Shown here: in pieces, positions 1 through 10,347 of the stretch | Position numbering within the stretch: the stretch's first letter is position 1 | Layout of the letters: every line of letters starts with the position of its first letter | NCBI GenBank assembly: GCA_030704615.1 | Contig: CM060733.1 | Span: 63,860,001 to 63,924,000, forward strand | DNA from: Takakia lepidozioides | Lineage: Eukaryota; Streptophyta; Takakiopsida; Takakiales; Takakiaceae | Length of the DNA: 64,000 nucleotides | Direction of reading: 5' to 3' | Translations under genes and position numbers: made by a program | The notes under the pieces: model-generated | Told to the model about the DNA's origin: nothing | Databases searched by the model: none | The model's input: the letters and a program-made list of their open reading frames with translations, nothing else

Positions 1-56
1 TAATGAACCTTGTCTCAGGAATGCGGCCCTTGGTCTTTGCGCAATAACTGCCAACG

Positions 57-1150
57 GTATGCAGTCAGAAAGTGGGGGGCCGTCCGGATGATGTCGGCTG
101 AAGGGGAGAAGCCGGCACCGTGCTGTCACATTAACTACCCACTACCCACCGGATGAAAATTCGGCACCGAATATCCAGCAGGGGCCACACGTATGAAGTC
201 GCCTCGGGCAGAGAGGCCGGAACCTGTCCGACAGAGAACAACCCCCGGATGGAAATTCAGCGACGAATTTCCATTCGGATCCCCCCAAAGGAAGTCGTGT
301 CGGGGGGTCAGGCCGAAAACTGGCCGACATAAAAACCTCCCCGGATGGAAAAAAACGGCGCCGAATTTCATCCGAGGCCATTCGGATGCAGTCAGCTCGG
401 GGGAAAGGCCGCCACCTGGCCCTCACATTACAACCCCCGGACGGAACTTCGGCACCGTATATCCAACAGGGGAAGCCCGGATGAAGTTGCCTCGGGCGTA
501 GAGGCCGGCGCTAGTTCGACAGAGAGCATCCCCTAGATGGAGATTCGGCGCCGAATTTCCATCCGGGGCCATTCGGATGCAGTCGGGGAGGGGGGAGAGG
601 CTGGCATCAGGCCGTCACATTTCAACCCCCGGACGGAAATTCGGCACCGAATATCCAACAGGGGACGCCCGGACGAAGTCGCTCGGGCGGAGAGGCCGGC
701 ACCTGTCCGACAGAGACCATCCCTCGGATGGAAATTCGGCGCCGAATTCCATCCGGGCCCCCTCAAAGGAAGTCCGGTCGGGTGGTGAGGCCCAAAACTG
801 GACGATTTAAAAACCTCCCAGGATGGAAAAACGACGAAGAATTTCCGTGCGGGGCAGTTCGGATGCAGTCGGGGAGGGGGGAGAGGCCGGCACCTGGCTG
901 TCACATTTCACCCACCCCCTACGGAAATTCGGCACCGAATATCCACAGGGGACGCCCGGACGAAGTCGCCTCGGGCGTAGAGGCCGGCACCTGTCCGACA
1001 GAGACCATCCCCCGGATGGAAATTCGCCGCCGAATTTCCATCCGGGCCCCCTCAAAGGAAGTCCGGTCGGGTGGTGAGGCCCCAAACTGGACGATATAAA
1101 ACCCTCCCATGGAAAAAACGGCGCCGAATTTCCAATCCGAGGCCGTTCGG
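57..1150. repeat. Tandem array of ~190-330 bp units carrying a palindrome
   Basis: The anchor TTCGGATGC recurs at 381, 572 and 858, with a diverged copy at 1146 (spacings 191, 286 and 288 bp); a degenerate first copy starts near 57. The 191-bp unit lacks about 95 bp of the 286-bp unit. Each unit contains a near-perfect palindrome made of GGAAATTCGGC followed by its reverse complement, flanked by CGGAT/ATCCG. Open frames here (repeated MEIRRRISI-like peptides) run on both strands and are by-products of the palindrome, not genes. Confidence 0.85.
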
Positions 1151-1299
1151 ATTTCCCTCTAGCAGTCAAGGATTCCATGAAAAAACGGTCTAAAAGTGGA
1201 CTTCAGCCACAAAACTAACAGTTTAGTTTGTTTTTCACCGAAAACCAAGCGGCCACGCTCAGAATTACCTGCAGGAAGTAATTCGGCGCTTCAACTTAC

Positions 1300-2115
1300 C
1301 TGGCGAATGGAAATTCGGCGCCGGATTTCATCCATCCGGGCTTTCGAATTACCTGCATGATGGAAATTCGGCGTCGAATTTCCATCCTGATCCGCTCGAA
1401 TTCCCTTCATGAACGGAAATTTTTGCGCACCGCCCTACTTGCCGGATGGAAATTCGGAGCCAAATTTCCATCCATCCGCTCGCCCCCGAATACCTGCGTG
1501 GCGGAAATTTTGCGCGCCGCCCTACCTGACAGGATGGCGCCGGATTTCCATCCATCCGGCTCCGAATACCACCAACCGCGTGGCGGAAATTTTCGCGCGA
1601 GCCGCCCTAACCTGGCAGGATGGAAATCCGGGCGCCGGATTTCATCCATCCGCTCCGAATTTACCTGCGTGGCGGAAATTTCGCCCGCGCCGCCCTGCCT
1701 GACAGGATGGAAATCCGGCGCCGGATTCCATCCATCCGGCTCCGAATTACATACCTGCGTGGGCGGAAATTTCGCGTGCCGCCCTACCTGGGCAGGATGG
1801 AAATCCGGCGCCAAATTTCCATCCATCTGCTCTCCGACCAACCTGGCGTTGAAATCCGGCGCCGGATTTCCATCCATCCGCTACGAATACCTGCGTGGCG
1901 GAAATTTTTCGCTCGCCGCCCCTACTTGGCTGGATGGAAATCCGGCGACGGAAATTTTCGCACGACCCCCTACCCGGCAGGATGGAAATTCGGGCGCTGA
2001 ATTTCCATCCTGCTGGCTCTCCGAATTACTGCATGACGAAAATTTTTGGCCGCGCCCCGCCGTACCTGGCGGATGGAAATCCGGCGCCGGAATTCTATTC
2101 TGCTGCAACTCCGAA
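1300..2115. repeat. Degenerate tandem array of ~80-135 bp units with the same palindromic core
   Basis: The motif CTGCGTGGCGGAAATTT recurs near 1495, 1578, 1678, 1758 and 1893. Between copies lie palindromes of the form ATGGAAATCCGGC plus its reverse complement, followed by CATCCATCCG. The core differs from the array at 57-1150 by one transition in each arm (AATTCGG against AATCCGG), so the two arrays look related. No credible gene is present. Confidence 0.8.
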
Positions 2116-2780
2116 TTAACTCTACGTTGGAAATTCCGGGCCGAGTTTGCATCATATTTCATCCGACAGGGAGGGCTTCATCCGACATTTAATTGCTAGT
2201 TGGGCATTAAATGTCCACCGCCGTCCGTTTTTATTCGGGCTGGCGACACATGGCTTCCTCGTCGTACGTACCCTAAATCTGATGCTAATCTTGGATTAAC
2301 TTCTATTCGAGCATGTACCCCAAAAAACTGAGATCTTTTTCCATTTTGGCTGGGACTTATGCCGCCTGAAGGGCGTGGACTCTCCTGGAGAACCTCACAT
2401 CCACGACCGCCACGGAAGTTGAAAGCTTTGTACTACGGCCGACGGCCATCTCTCCTCCCGCATGGCCAACTAAGCTCCAGCAGGATTTCCAGTGTCTTGC
2501 TCACAACCCCGCCAATGAAGCCGAGTACTCTCAGGCAAGCCACTTCTGCTTTTCGCTTTGTTCGCTTTCACTTTGTTGTTTCGCTTTGTTTTTACATCTT
2601 CATCCTGGCATCGCTGAAGCGTATGGCTGCATCGCAAAAGCAGCAGCTGTTGCGAAGAATGATCAAGGTCTGAGTGGTTAAAATTAAGGAAATCCATGCT
2701 GAGCTGAGAAGATGAAGTGCCTTCAAAACATTTCACCCTGTTTTTGTTCATCGTGTTTCATATTACCGGTGGAGTGGAAC
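2116..2780. other. No gene recognised
   Basis: Unique-looking sequence between the palindromic arrays and the assembly gap. The short open frames (for example 2359-2673) show no recognisable domain and no codon structure I would defend. Confidence 0.5.
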
Positions 2781-3280
2781 NNNNNNNNNNNNNNNNNNNN
2801 NNNNNNNNNNNNNNNNNNNNNNNNNNNNNNNNNNNNNNNNNNNNNNNNNNNNNNNNNNNNNNNNNNNNNNNNNNNNNNNNNNNNNNNNNNNNNNNNNNNN
2901 NNNNNNNNNNNNNNNNNNNNNNNNNNNNNNNNNNNNNNNNNNNNNNNNNNNNNNNNNNNNNNNNNNNNNNNNNNNNNNNNNNNNNNNNNNNNNNNNNNNN
3001 NNNNNNNNNNNNNNNNNNNNNNNNNNNNNNNNNNNNNNNNNNNNNNNNNNNNNNNNNNNNNNNNNNNNNNNNNNNNNNNNNNNNNNNNNNNNNNNNNNNN
3101 NNNNNNNNNNNNNNNNNNNNNNNNNNNNNNNNNNNNNNNNNNNNNNNNNNNNNNNNNNNNNNNNNNNNNNNNNNNNNNNNNNNNNNNNNNNNNNNNNNNN
3201 NNNNNNNNNNNNNNNNNNNNNNNNNNNNNNNNNNNNNNNNNNNNNNNNNNNNNNNNNNNNNNNNNNNNNNNNNNNNNNNN
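2781..3280. other. Assembly gap, exactly 500 N
   Basis: A run of 500 N. The round length suggests a default scaffold gap rather than a measured distance, so the remainder of element A (reverse transcriptase to 3' LTR) could be missing here. Frames running through the N are meaningless. Confidence 0.99.
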
Positions 3281-3689
3281 ACCATCCTCGTTCCTCTTCA
3301 GTTCCCACATTCACTTCCCTCACCTGCCTCATCACAGCTGTGATTGTCCAGCCGTCACCACTTCATCCTGTAAACTACACAGTGGCTGGTTCCTCTAGGA
3401 TTTCCATTTCTCCTTCTCTTTCTTCATAGAAATGTGATGGGAACTGCTGGTTTCCTCTTCAATTGATTTGCTGACACTACACCACAGCAGATACCTCTTA
3501 ACAACTTAGGCCTTCCAGCCGCATCTCTGCAACCTGCTCCCACTCTGGGTGGTGCAGCGACAGGGTAGCTTCCTGCGCCTCATCCAGTCCTCCCCTTTAA
3601 TCATACTCTCTGACCTCGAGGTCTTCTTGTAGCAGGTAATCTACTAGATTCTTAGTGGTACTTTGTAATCTCGTGCATCCCATTATGCA
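3281..3689 (-). other. Decayed sequence beyond the element A protease
   Basis: Downstream of the protease on the minus strand. Several stops occur in all frames, and I see no reverse transcriptase motif before the gap. It is probably a degraded continuation of element A, but nothing here proves it. Confidence 0.35.
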
Positions 3690-4091
3690 CGTTAGTACTG
3701 AGAATTCCAGTCATGGAATACCCTGGCCTGTTTCAGCCACGGACGTCCCAATAATAAGGAGTAAGCCTCCATGACTTCATCCATCTTCAACACAGTTACT
3801 GTGATCATAAAGATCATCTTCTGTATCTGTATCTAACTTAACTCCTCTTATCAATCCCAATTCTTGTACACTTCTTTGATCTGCCATTATTACTGTAAAT
3901 GGGGCTGGTTTCATGTTACTTAGACCAAGCTTCTTCCTTAATTGGTCTGTCATGATATTTACTCCAGAGCCTCCATCTATCAGTACATCAATTAGTTCTG
4001 TGCTTCCAATTCTCAATTGGATTACTGGCATAGAATCATCAAAGTCCATGACTGTTTCTCGCCCTTCCGGCTTCACATTATAACTGGTCAC
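3690..4091 (-). pseudogene. Ty3/gypsy element A: retropepsin-like aspartic protease
   Basis: Aspartic protease of an LTR retrotransposon polyprotein, which would cleave Gag-Pol in the particle. The minus strand reads VLIDGGSGVNIM, the plant-element form of the D-(S/T/G)-G active site, followed by LRKKLGLSNMK. After a frameshift near 3785-3830 the typical C-terminal motif LLLGRPWLKQA and HDWN appear at about 3725-3770. It follows gag on the same strand in the expected order. No reverse transcriptase follows before the gap, so this pol is truncated in the assembly. Confidence 0.85.
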
Positions 4092-4105
4092 CTTGCTGTT
4101 CAGGT

Positions 4106-4522
4106 CTATGTTTCCTGTCTCCTGGGCAATTCGATGATTGCTTGATACAGCCTGTGTCTACAATAAGGTGCCACAGCCAATAGCTGTCCAATGGTAATCT
4201 CTGCTTTGGTCTGGCATATTACTTCAGCCAAAGTCCCTTCATTACTTTGCATGTCTGCAACTTCTTTCTTCCTTTCATCCTCACTCACTTCTTCTTCTCC
4301 ATCAGAATCAGAGGAATCTGCCACAAGAATATCAGTACTCTTCTGCATTTCCCTTATGGTATCTACCACTTCCTTGTGCAGTTCCTTCTCATCTCTCCAA
4401 GCCTCATTATCTTCAGGCATATCACTGCCATCTTCATTATCATCATCTTCCTCAACTACTGGAGGTATTAGTTTGGCTTTGCTTCTTGTTACTATCATTG
4501 TACTTACTTCTGGTACAAACAT
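4106..4522 (-). pseudogene. Element A: Gag-protease linker region
   Basis: An acidic linker (EEDDDNEDGSDMPEDNEAW and similar) ends in the peptide GQLLAVAPYCRHRLYQAI. Plant Ty3/gypsy elements carry a comparable short Leu-rich segment just before the protease. The frame differs from those of the nucleocapsid upstream and the protease downstream, so at least two frameshifts separate them. It has no independent function that I can name. Confidence 0.6.
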
Positions 4523-4593
4523 GGCCTAACCATGTGAGCTGCCACCACTGGGCCCTCATTCACAAGAGCTCTCATCTCATTCTGGTGTCTAAT

Positions 4594-5747
4594 CTAGAAT
4601 GAACAGGCTGCCTTGCGATGTCCTGGCTGATTACAATAGTAACATAGTTCTTCACCATTGGGTCCTCGCCCTTGGTTTGCTCTTGGATAATTTCTGTAAT
4701 CCTGATTCCTGGGCTGGTAATTCCCCCTTGGATTACCCTAATAGTTGCCTCTGGAATTTCCTTGGTAATTCCCTCTTGAATTACCTCTCCCTTCCATGCC
4801 ATTGTTATAACCACCAGGCCTACCATAGTGGTCCTGATCACTGTTTCTTCTTGGCTAGGGCTGCACTTGATGCACCCTTACTTGCCTAGGTTCTCTAGCT
4901 ACTGTCCTTCTGTTGTAGTAACAATTCTCAGTAGAATGGTTATCCATTTTACAGATAGTACAGTGTTTCTCCTTCATGTGGCATTCAGTGGTGGTATGGC
5001 CTTCATTCTGGCTCTTTGCACACCAAACACCCTTCCTCCAATGTGTTGCAGCCTCTGTGGCATACTTCTTCAAGATTTCTTCTAATCTTTTCTCATAGTT
5101 ATCCCTCTTCAACTTCTCCTTTCTCTTACTCTTCCTTTTCAGTTCTTGCTCTTCTTCTTCATCTGACTCATCCTCAGAGTCCTCATCATCCCTTTTCTCT
5201 CTCCTGAGCATTCCCAATTGCTCAATTCTGTTTGCAGTTTCAAATGCCTCCTCCACTGTATTATGGGGTAACATATCCATTTTCTTCTGCAACTCTGGTC
5301 TTAGTGCACTCACAAACCAAGTCTTCTGTAAACCTGGTGCTGGTACAGCAGCCAGCTTTTTCATCATCAATTCCATCTTTTCCATATACTCCTCAACAGT
5401 TTCATGCTTCTTTTGCTTTAACTGTTGTAAACTTCCATACACTTCATCCTCAGTTTTACTTGTCCTGAACCTATTTCGGAATGTTGTATTCAGGCCATTC
5501 CAGGTTAGGAAATGATTATCAGGAATCTTGCATACCATTCACTTGCTTTCTTGATAAGTGAACAAGGAAACAATCTCATCTTGGCATCATCGCCATTCTC
5601 ATTGTTCACTATACACATGTGCTCAAATTGGCTAATGTGTACATCGGGATCCCTTTTTCCTGAATATATTGGAAAAGGTGGTTTTGCCCGTGTTGGTTGT
5701 AACGCCATCTGTGGCCCTACCTTCTGCCCACTGACAGGTGCTTGCAC
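4594..5747 (-). pseudogene. Element A: Gag capsid and nucleocapsid
   Basis: Retrotransposon Gag. A capsid-type domain (about 5160-5747) includes FPIYSGKRDPDVHISQFEHM, then WNGLNTTFRNRF and a region with SLQQLKQKKHETVEEYMEKM. A charged linker with a Lys/Arg and Glu/Asp-rich stretch follows. Three CCHC knuckle-like motifs are visible: CAKSQNEGHTTTEC, in which the second Cys is Ser; CTICKMDNHSTENC; and, in another frame near 4610-4660, CYYCNQPGHRKAAC. The frame then meets TAG (complement of 4594-4596) where CAG would keep it open. A frameshift near 5520 splits the capsid. Knuckles of this type bind the genomic RNA. Confidence 0.85.
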
Positions 5748-5948
5748 CCTTGCTGGTGCTGGTCATTCAGGACCTGTTGTTGTTGTGGTGGATCTTCCAC
5801 CAAGTGGTGGCCCTTGAGCACTCCCTGCTACTGGCCCCACGATATTCACAGTATTCCCAGCTCCAGTTGCACTACTTCCCACACTCCCTGTCCCCCCAGA
5901 GCCAGATCCAGGCAGCCCGCCTGATCCCCCTGAGCCGACACCTTCGTT

Positions 5949-6539
5949 GGCCTAGGATCCAAGTGCTCCACTTGATCCAGGTCCAACGGGTTGGGATATC
6001 CTGGCTGTAGTCTCAACCTCAGCTGTTGGGTCTACTTCTTCATACTCTTCCTCTTCCAATTTCTTCTCTCTATTTTCATCCTCCAAGTTCTGCCCTTGGG
6101 TTTCTTCTTCACTCATGTAACTCAACTGCAATGGTGTTGGAGAGTCTGAACTCTCCGTTGGCTCTGCCACATCCCCTCCTCCTTCTTCACCTTCCGCTTC
6201 AGAAACTGGAGTTCCTGCTTTTGGTGTTCCATGCCAACTCTTATCAAAGATTTCTGTCAAATCTTTTATCTTGGGATGTACCTCAGATCTTTCACCTCGT
6301 GATTGATCTTCTTCCCGTACCAATTCCCTTAATCTTTCTTGCAAAGAAAAAGAAGGAGTGGCATCCAACTCTAGTTCTTCCGATATGGGTGATGTACTCT
6401 CTGATCTTAATGGTGTGAAAGGTCCAGATGATTCCCCTATGTCTATTCCTCTCTCCCAAAGATATGGATAATTAGCTTTCAGATAGCTTTCTCTTTTTGC
6501 TGAATATCTCTGGCGTCTAGCTTCTCTTTCATCACTCAT
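5949..6539 (-). pseudogene. Element A: acidic N-terminal Gag extension (MSDER ORF)
   Basis: A 195-codon frame starting MSDEREARRQRYSAKRES, rich in Glu, Ser and Pro. It lies just upstream of the capsid on the same strand, so it is probably the N-terminal part of Gag or a separate leader protein; no known domain is recognised. It ends at TAG (complement of 5949-5951). The sister copy at 8082-8730 has CAG at the same codon and stays open into a Gly/Ser-rich stretch. This is direct evidence that the TAG is a C-to-T mutation of a Gln codon in this copy. Confidence 0.75.
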
Positions 6540-6560
6540 GTCCCATGTCTTTCATTTCTT

Positions 6561-7202
6561 TTAATGTGGCAATAACCAAAACTCTCTTCTGTAATATCTC
6601 TCGTATATGCTTGGGTTTCTTTCAAGCTTCAATGCACCCTTGGCTATATTAGAAGTCTCCGTTACCATATAACCATATGGCAAACAAGTCTGGAAAGCTG
6701 TTCTTGGTGTGAGTTTGATCCACAAAATATCCTTTGGAATCCAATTCTTTACCAGTACAAGCTCTTCATGCATATGAGTAAAAACATTCACCTTTCTTTC
6801 CTCCCAACCTTCAAACTCTACTCGCTTAATGGATAGCAATGCTATCACATAAACCAGTGTTGGTAACCAACGTGCTCTTCCTCTACAGGCCACCTGATAA
6901 ATCTTTATCACTCCTTTCTCCAGATCCCATTCAGGGTCAGCATCATGCACTCTCTTAAGAATGTTTTCTTTACAACCGTCTGGCAATTCCAAGAACCTCT
7001 GAAAGAATCGTTTGGACAATCTTTCCTTCTCAGTTTCACAAGGAATTTGATTCACATCAAATTCTTTAATTCTCCAACCACCATGATCCCACCAGATGCC
7101 TGTCACATCTGGTTGTTCATGACCCAGTTCCCCAGTATGGTCGCCAAATGTCGCGCGGCTTTTACTCACCCATCCCTTCGCTATCCGAGGTGGGAACTCC
7201 AA
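6561..7202 (-). CDS. Element A: leader ORF of unknown function
   Basis: A 213-codon frame lies between the primer-binding site and the MSDER ORF and starts inside the LTR. The sister copy (8752-9447) is nearly identical, with a few scattered substitutions. Trp-, Arg- and Lys-rich segments are visible (GRARWLPTLVYVIALL, GWEERKVNVFTHM), and the frame ends FWLLPH. The only hydrophobic stretch is short (TLVYVIALLSI), so a membrane helix is possible but weak. Conservation of an open frame in both copies argues that it is expressed. I do not recognise the family. Confidence 0.6.
   Translation of the reverse strand: MEFPPRIAKGWVSKSRATFGDHTGELGHEQPDVTGIWWDHGGWRIKEFDVNQIPCETEKERLSKRFFQRFLELPDGCKENILKRVHDADPEWDLEKGVIKIYQVACRGRARWLPTLVYVIALLSIKRVEFEGWEERKVNVFTHMHEELVLVKNWIPKDILWIKLTPRTAFQTCLPYGYMVTETSNIAKGALKLERNPSIYERYYRREFWLLPH
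7129..7146 (-). promoter_or_regulatory. Element A: candidate primer-binding site
   Basis: Three bases after the LTR end, the minus strand reads TGGCGACCATACTGGGGA. A TGG start right behind the 5' LTR is the standard position for tRNA priming, and the overall form resembles the tRNA-Asp type site of some plant gypsy elements. The exact tRNA is not identified. Confidence 0.6.
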
Positions 7203-8081
7203 GATAGAAGAGTTGGAAATCTCTTAGCACTCAGCCCGCTCAGAACAATCAGTCATGACCTACAGCTAGTGTATCATGGGGGTGTTTCCTATTTGTTTTC
7301 CTTCCCGCATTCATGTTAGCTAGTTACCTTACTGTTGGTAATTAAGTATCAGTTTGCTTCAGCAATCTATCGGATTCCATCAACTCATCCATTCATTCCA
7401 CAGCTTCACTCAGATCTCTCTACACAGTGTGAGTATGAAGTATGTATCAGATTAATATCTATCAAGTATCAGGCTGAAGCCTTGGAGTCTCTAATCGGCT
7501 CTACATTACAACTCTACTGCTTGCATTCATCAAGCATCAACAGATCGTCCTCCTCCTACTCCGTGCTCTCCCTCTTTCTGCTCAAAGATGCGCTCTGCCT
7601 CATTTCCCCCCAGTGATGTCCGAAGTCCTCCCCAAGAAGTGATCGTTTTCTAGTCCTTGCTCCTGGCTTTATCTTCCTACCCGTTGTTCTAACCGTTTCC
7701 CTCACTAACCGTCATCCGTGAACTAACATGTTCCATTCGTAGATGTTGTTCCCCACAGTCGTTCCCTGTCCTGCTATCCGTTCCCTATGGTCGTGACAGC
7801 TTTGTCAAGCTGTGACTGGCTGTGCGACTGTGTTGGGCTGTGTCGGCTGTGTCGGCTGTGTCGGACTGTGACGGGTTGTGTTGGACTGTGACGAGCTGTG
7901 TTGGCTGTGACGGGCTGTGTCGGACTGTGACGGGCTGTGCTGGCTGTGACGGGCTGTGTAACCCCCCCCTAAAGTGCGCTGCTGTCACCCCTAAGGCTCC
8001 TGTTGGTCTCAGTCTGTGCAAAAATTAAGGGTACCCCACAGATCCCGTAAAAGTGCCTAAGTCCCAGACAGTCCTCTAACA
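7149..8081 (-). mobile_element. LTR A of the A/B/C gypsy family (933 bp)
   Basis: On the minus strand it starts TGTTAGAGGA at 8081 and ends GCGCGACA at 7149, giving TGT...ACA termini. It matches LTR B (9340-10346) and, more distantly, LTR C (13995-14934). Inside, 7800-7965 is a run of short degenerate repeats of the type CACAGCCNGTCACAG, variable in number between copies. The right boundary abuts the truncated internal region of copy B. Confidence 0.9.
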
Positions 8082-8730
8082 TCCCTTCAGAGCTAGATCC
8101 AGGCAGCCCGCCTGATCCCCCTGAGCCGACACCTTCGTTGGCCTGTGATCCAAGTGCTCCACTTGATCCAGGTCCAACGGGTTGGGATGTCCTAGTTGTA
8201 GTCTCAACCTCAGCTGTTGGGTCTACTTCTTCATACTCCTTCTCTTCCAATTTCTTCTCTCTATTTTCATCCTCCAAGTTCTGCCCTTGGGTTTCTTCTT
8301 CACTTATGTAACTCAACTGCAATGGTGTTGGAGAGTCTGAACTCTCCGTTGGCTCTGCCACCTCCTCTCCTCCTTCTTCACCCTCCGCTTCAGAATATGG
8401 AGTTCCTGCTTTTGGTGTTCCATGCCAACTCTTATCAAAGATTTCTGTCAAATCTTTTATCCAGGGATGTACCTCAGATCTTTCACCTCGTGATTGATCT
8501 TCTTCCCGTACCAATTCCCTTAATCTTTCTTGCAAAGAAAAAGAAGGAGTGGCATCCAACTCTAGTTCTTCCGGTATGGGTGATGTACTCTCTGATCTTA
8601 ATGGTGTGAAAGGTCCAGATGATTCCCCTATGTCTATTCCTCTCTCCCAAAGATATGGATAATTAGCTTTCAGATAGCTTTCTCTTTTTGCTGAATATCT
8701 CTGGCGTCTAGCTTCTCTTTCATCACTCAT
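8082..8730 (-). CDS. Element B: MSDER Gag extension, cut by LTR A
   Basis: Sister copy of the frame at 5949-6539, open through the position where copy A has TAG. It continues into a Gly/Ser stretch (GSGGSGGLPGSSSEG) and then runs straight into LTR A, so capsid, protease and pol are absent from copy B. Unknown function. The copies differ by few substitutions, which indicates recent duplication. Confidence 0.7.
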
Positions 8731-8751
8731 GTCCCATGTCTTTCATTTCTT

Positions 8752-9447
8752 TTAATGTGGCAATAACCAAAACTCTCTTCTGTAATATCTCTCGTATATG
8801 CTTGGGTTTCTTTCAAGCTTCAATGCACCCTTGGCTATATTAGAAGTCTCCGTTACCATATAACCATATGGCAAACAAGTCTGGAAAGCTGTTCTTGGTG
8901 TGAGTTTGATCCACAAAATATCCTTTGGAATCCAATTCTTTACCAGTACAAGCTCTTCATGCATATGAGTAAAAACATTCACCTTTCTTTCCTCCCAACC
9001 TTCAAACTCTACTCGCTTAATGGATAGCAATGCTATCACATAAACCAGTGTTGGTAACCAACGTGCTCTTCCTCTACAGGCCACCTGATAAATCTTTATC
9101 ACTCCTTTCTCCAGACCCCACTCAGGGTCAGCATCATGCACTCTCTTAAGAGTGTTTTCTTTACAACCGTCTGGCAATTCCAAGAACCTCTGAAAGAATC
9201 GTTTGGACAATCTTTCCTTCTCAGTTTCATAGGGAATTTGATTCACATCAAATTCTTTAATTCTCCAACCACCATGATCCCACCAGATGCCTGTCACATC
9301 TGGTTGTTCATGACCCAGTTCCCCAGTATGGTCGCCAAATGTCGCGTGGCTTTTACTCACCCATCCCTTCGCTATCCGAGGTGGGAACTCCAAGATAGAA
9401 GAGTTGGAAATCTCTAAGCACTCAGCCCGCTCAGAACAATCAGTCAT
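8752..9447 (-). CDS. Element B: leader ORF, copy 2
   Basis: A 231-codon frame, the sister of 6561-7202. It opens further upstream (MTDCSERAECLEISNSS) because a codon that is TAA in copy A is TTA here. The first ~36 codons lie inside LTR B and the frame then crosses the primer-binding site, so translation would start in the R/U5 part of the LTR. The rest matches copy A almost residue for residue. Family not recognised. Confidence 0.6.
   Translation of the reverse strand: MTDCSERAECLEISNSSILEFPPRIAKGWVSKSHATFGDHTGELGHEQPDVTGIWWDHGGWRIKEFDVNQIPYETEKERLSKRFFQRFLELPDGCKENTLKRVHDADPEWGLEKGVIKIYQVACRGRARWLPTLVYVIALLSIKRVEFEGWEERKVNVFTHMHEELVLVKNWIPKDILWIKLTPRTAFQTCLPYGYMVTETSNIAKGALKLERNPSIYERYYRREFWLLPH
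9320..9337 (-). promoter_or_regulatory. Element B: candidate primer-binding site
   Basis: The same 18-base sequence as in copy A, TGGCGACCATACTGGGGA, three bases behind the LTR end at 9340. Confidence 0.6.
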
Positions 9448-10346
9448 GACCTACAGCTAGTGTATCATGGGGGTGTTTCCTATTTGTATTCCTTCCCATA
9501 TTCATGTTAGCTAGTTACTTTACTGTTGGTATTTAAGTATCAGATTGCTTCAGCAATCTATCGGATTCCATCAACTCATCCATTCATTCCACAGCTTCAC
9601 TCAGATCTCTCTACACAGGGTGAGTATGAAGTATGTATCAGATTAATATCTATCAAGTATCAGGCTGAAGCCATGGAGTCTCTAATCTGCTCTACATTAC
9701 AACTCTATTGTTTGCATTCATCAAGCATCAACAGATCGTTCTCCTCCTACTCCGTGCTCTCCCTCTTCCTACTCAGAGATGCGCTCTCTGCTTCATCTCC
9801 CCCCCCCCGTGATGCCAGAAGTCCCCCCAGAAGTAGTGATCCCCAAGAAGTGATGATTCTTTTCCAGTCCTCGCTCCTGGCTTTATCTTCCTACCCGTTG
9901 TTCTAACCGTTTCCCTCACTAACCGTCATCCGTGAACTAACATGTTCCATTCGCAGATGTTGTTCCCCACAGTCGTTCCCTATCCTGTTATCCGTTCCCT
10001 ATGGTCGTGACAGCTGTGTCAAGCTGTGACTGGCTGTGTGAAACTGTGACGGGCTGTGACTGGCTGTGCGACTGTGTTGGGCTGTGTCGGGCTGTGTCGA
10101 GCTATGACTGGCTGTGCGACTGTGTCGGGCTGTGACTGCATGTGCGACTGTGTTGGGCTGTGTCGGGCTGTGTCGGACTGTGACGGGCTGTGATGGGCTG
10201 TGATGGACTGTGTTGGGCTGTGTATCTCCCCCCCTAAAGCCTGTTGCTGTCATCCCTAAGGCTCCTGTTGGTCTCAGTCTGCGTAAAAATTAAGGGTACC
10301 CCACAGATCCCATAAAAGCGTCTAAGTCCCAAGCAGTCCTCTAACA
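9340..10346 (-). mobile_element. LTR B of the A/B/C gypsy family (1007 bp)
   Basis: Starts TGTTAGAGGA at 10346 and ends GACA at 9340 on the minus strand. It is about 75 bp longer than LTR A, mainly because its CACAGCC-type repeat run (about 10005-10225) has more units. Its outer edge directly abuts a plus-strand integrase frame (element C), so B appears to have landed in, or recombined with, copy C. Confidence 0.9.
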
Positions 10347-10347
10347 G

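Noticed and set aside
57-2115. Long overlapping open frames with repeated MEIRRRISI-like peptides on both strands
   Set aside because: They follow from reading a palindromic repeat in several frames; the peptide repeats with the DNA unit and appears on both strands.
57-2115. CRISPR array
   Set aside because: Repeat units are 80-330 bp, diverged and palindromic, with no unique spacers and no cas genes; the host is eukaryotic.
2712-3398. Open frames through the N run
   Set aside because: They consist almost wholly of unknown residues.
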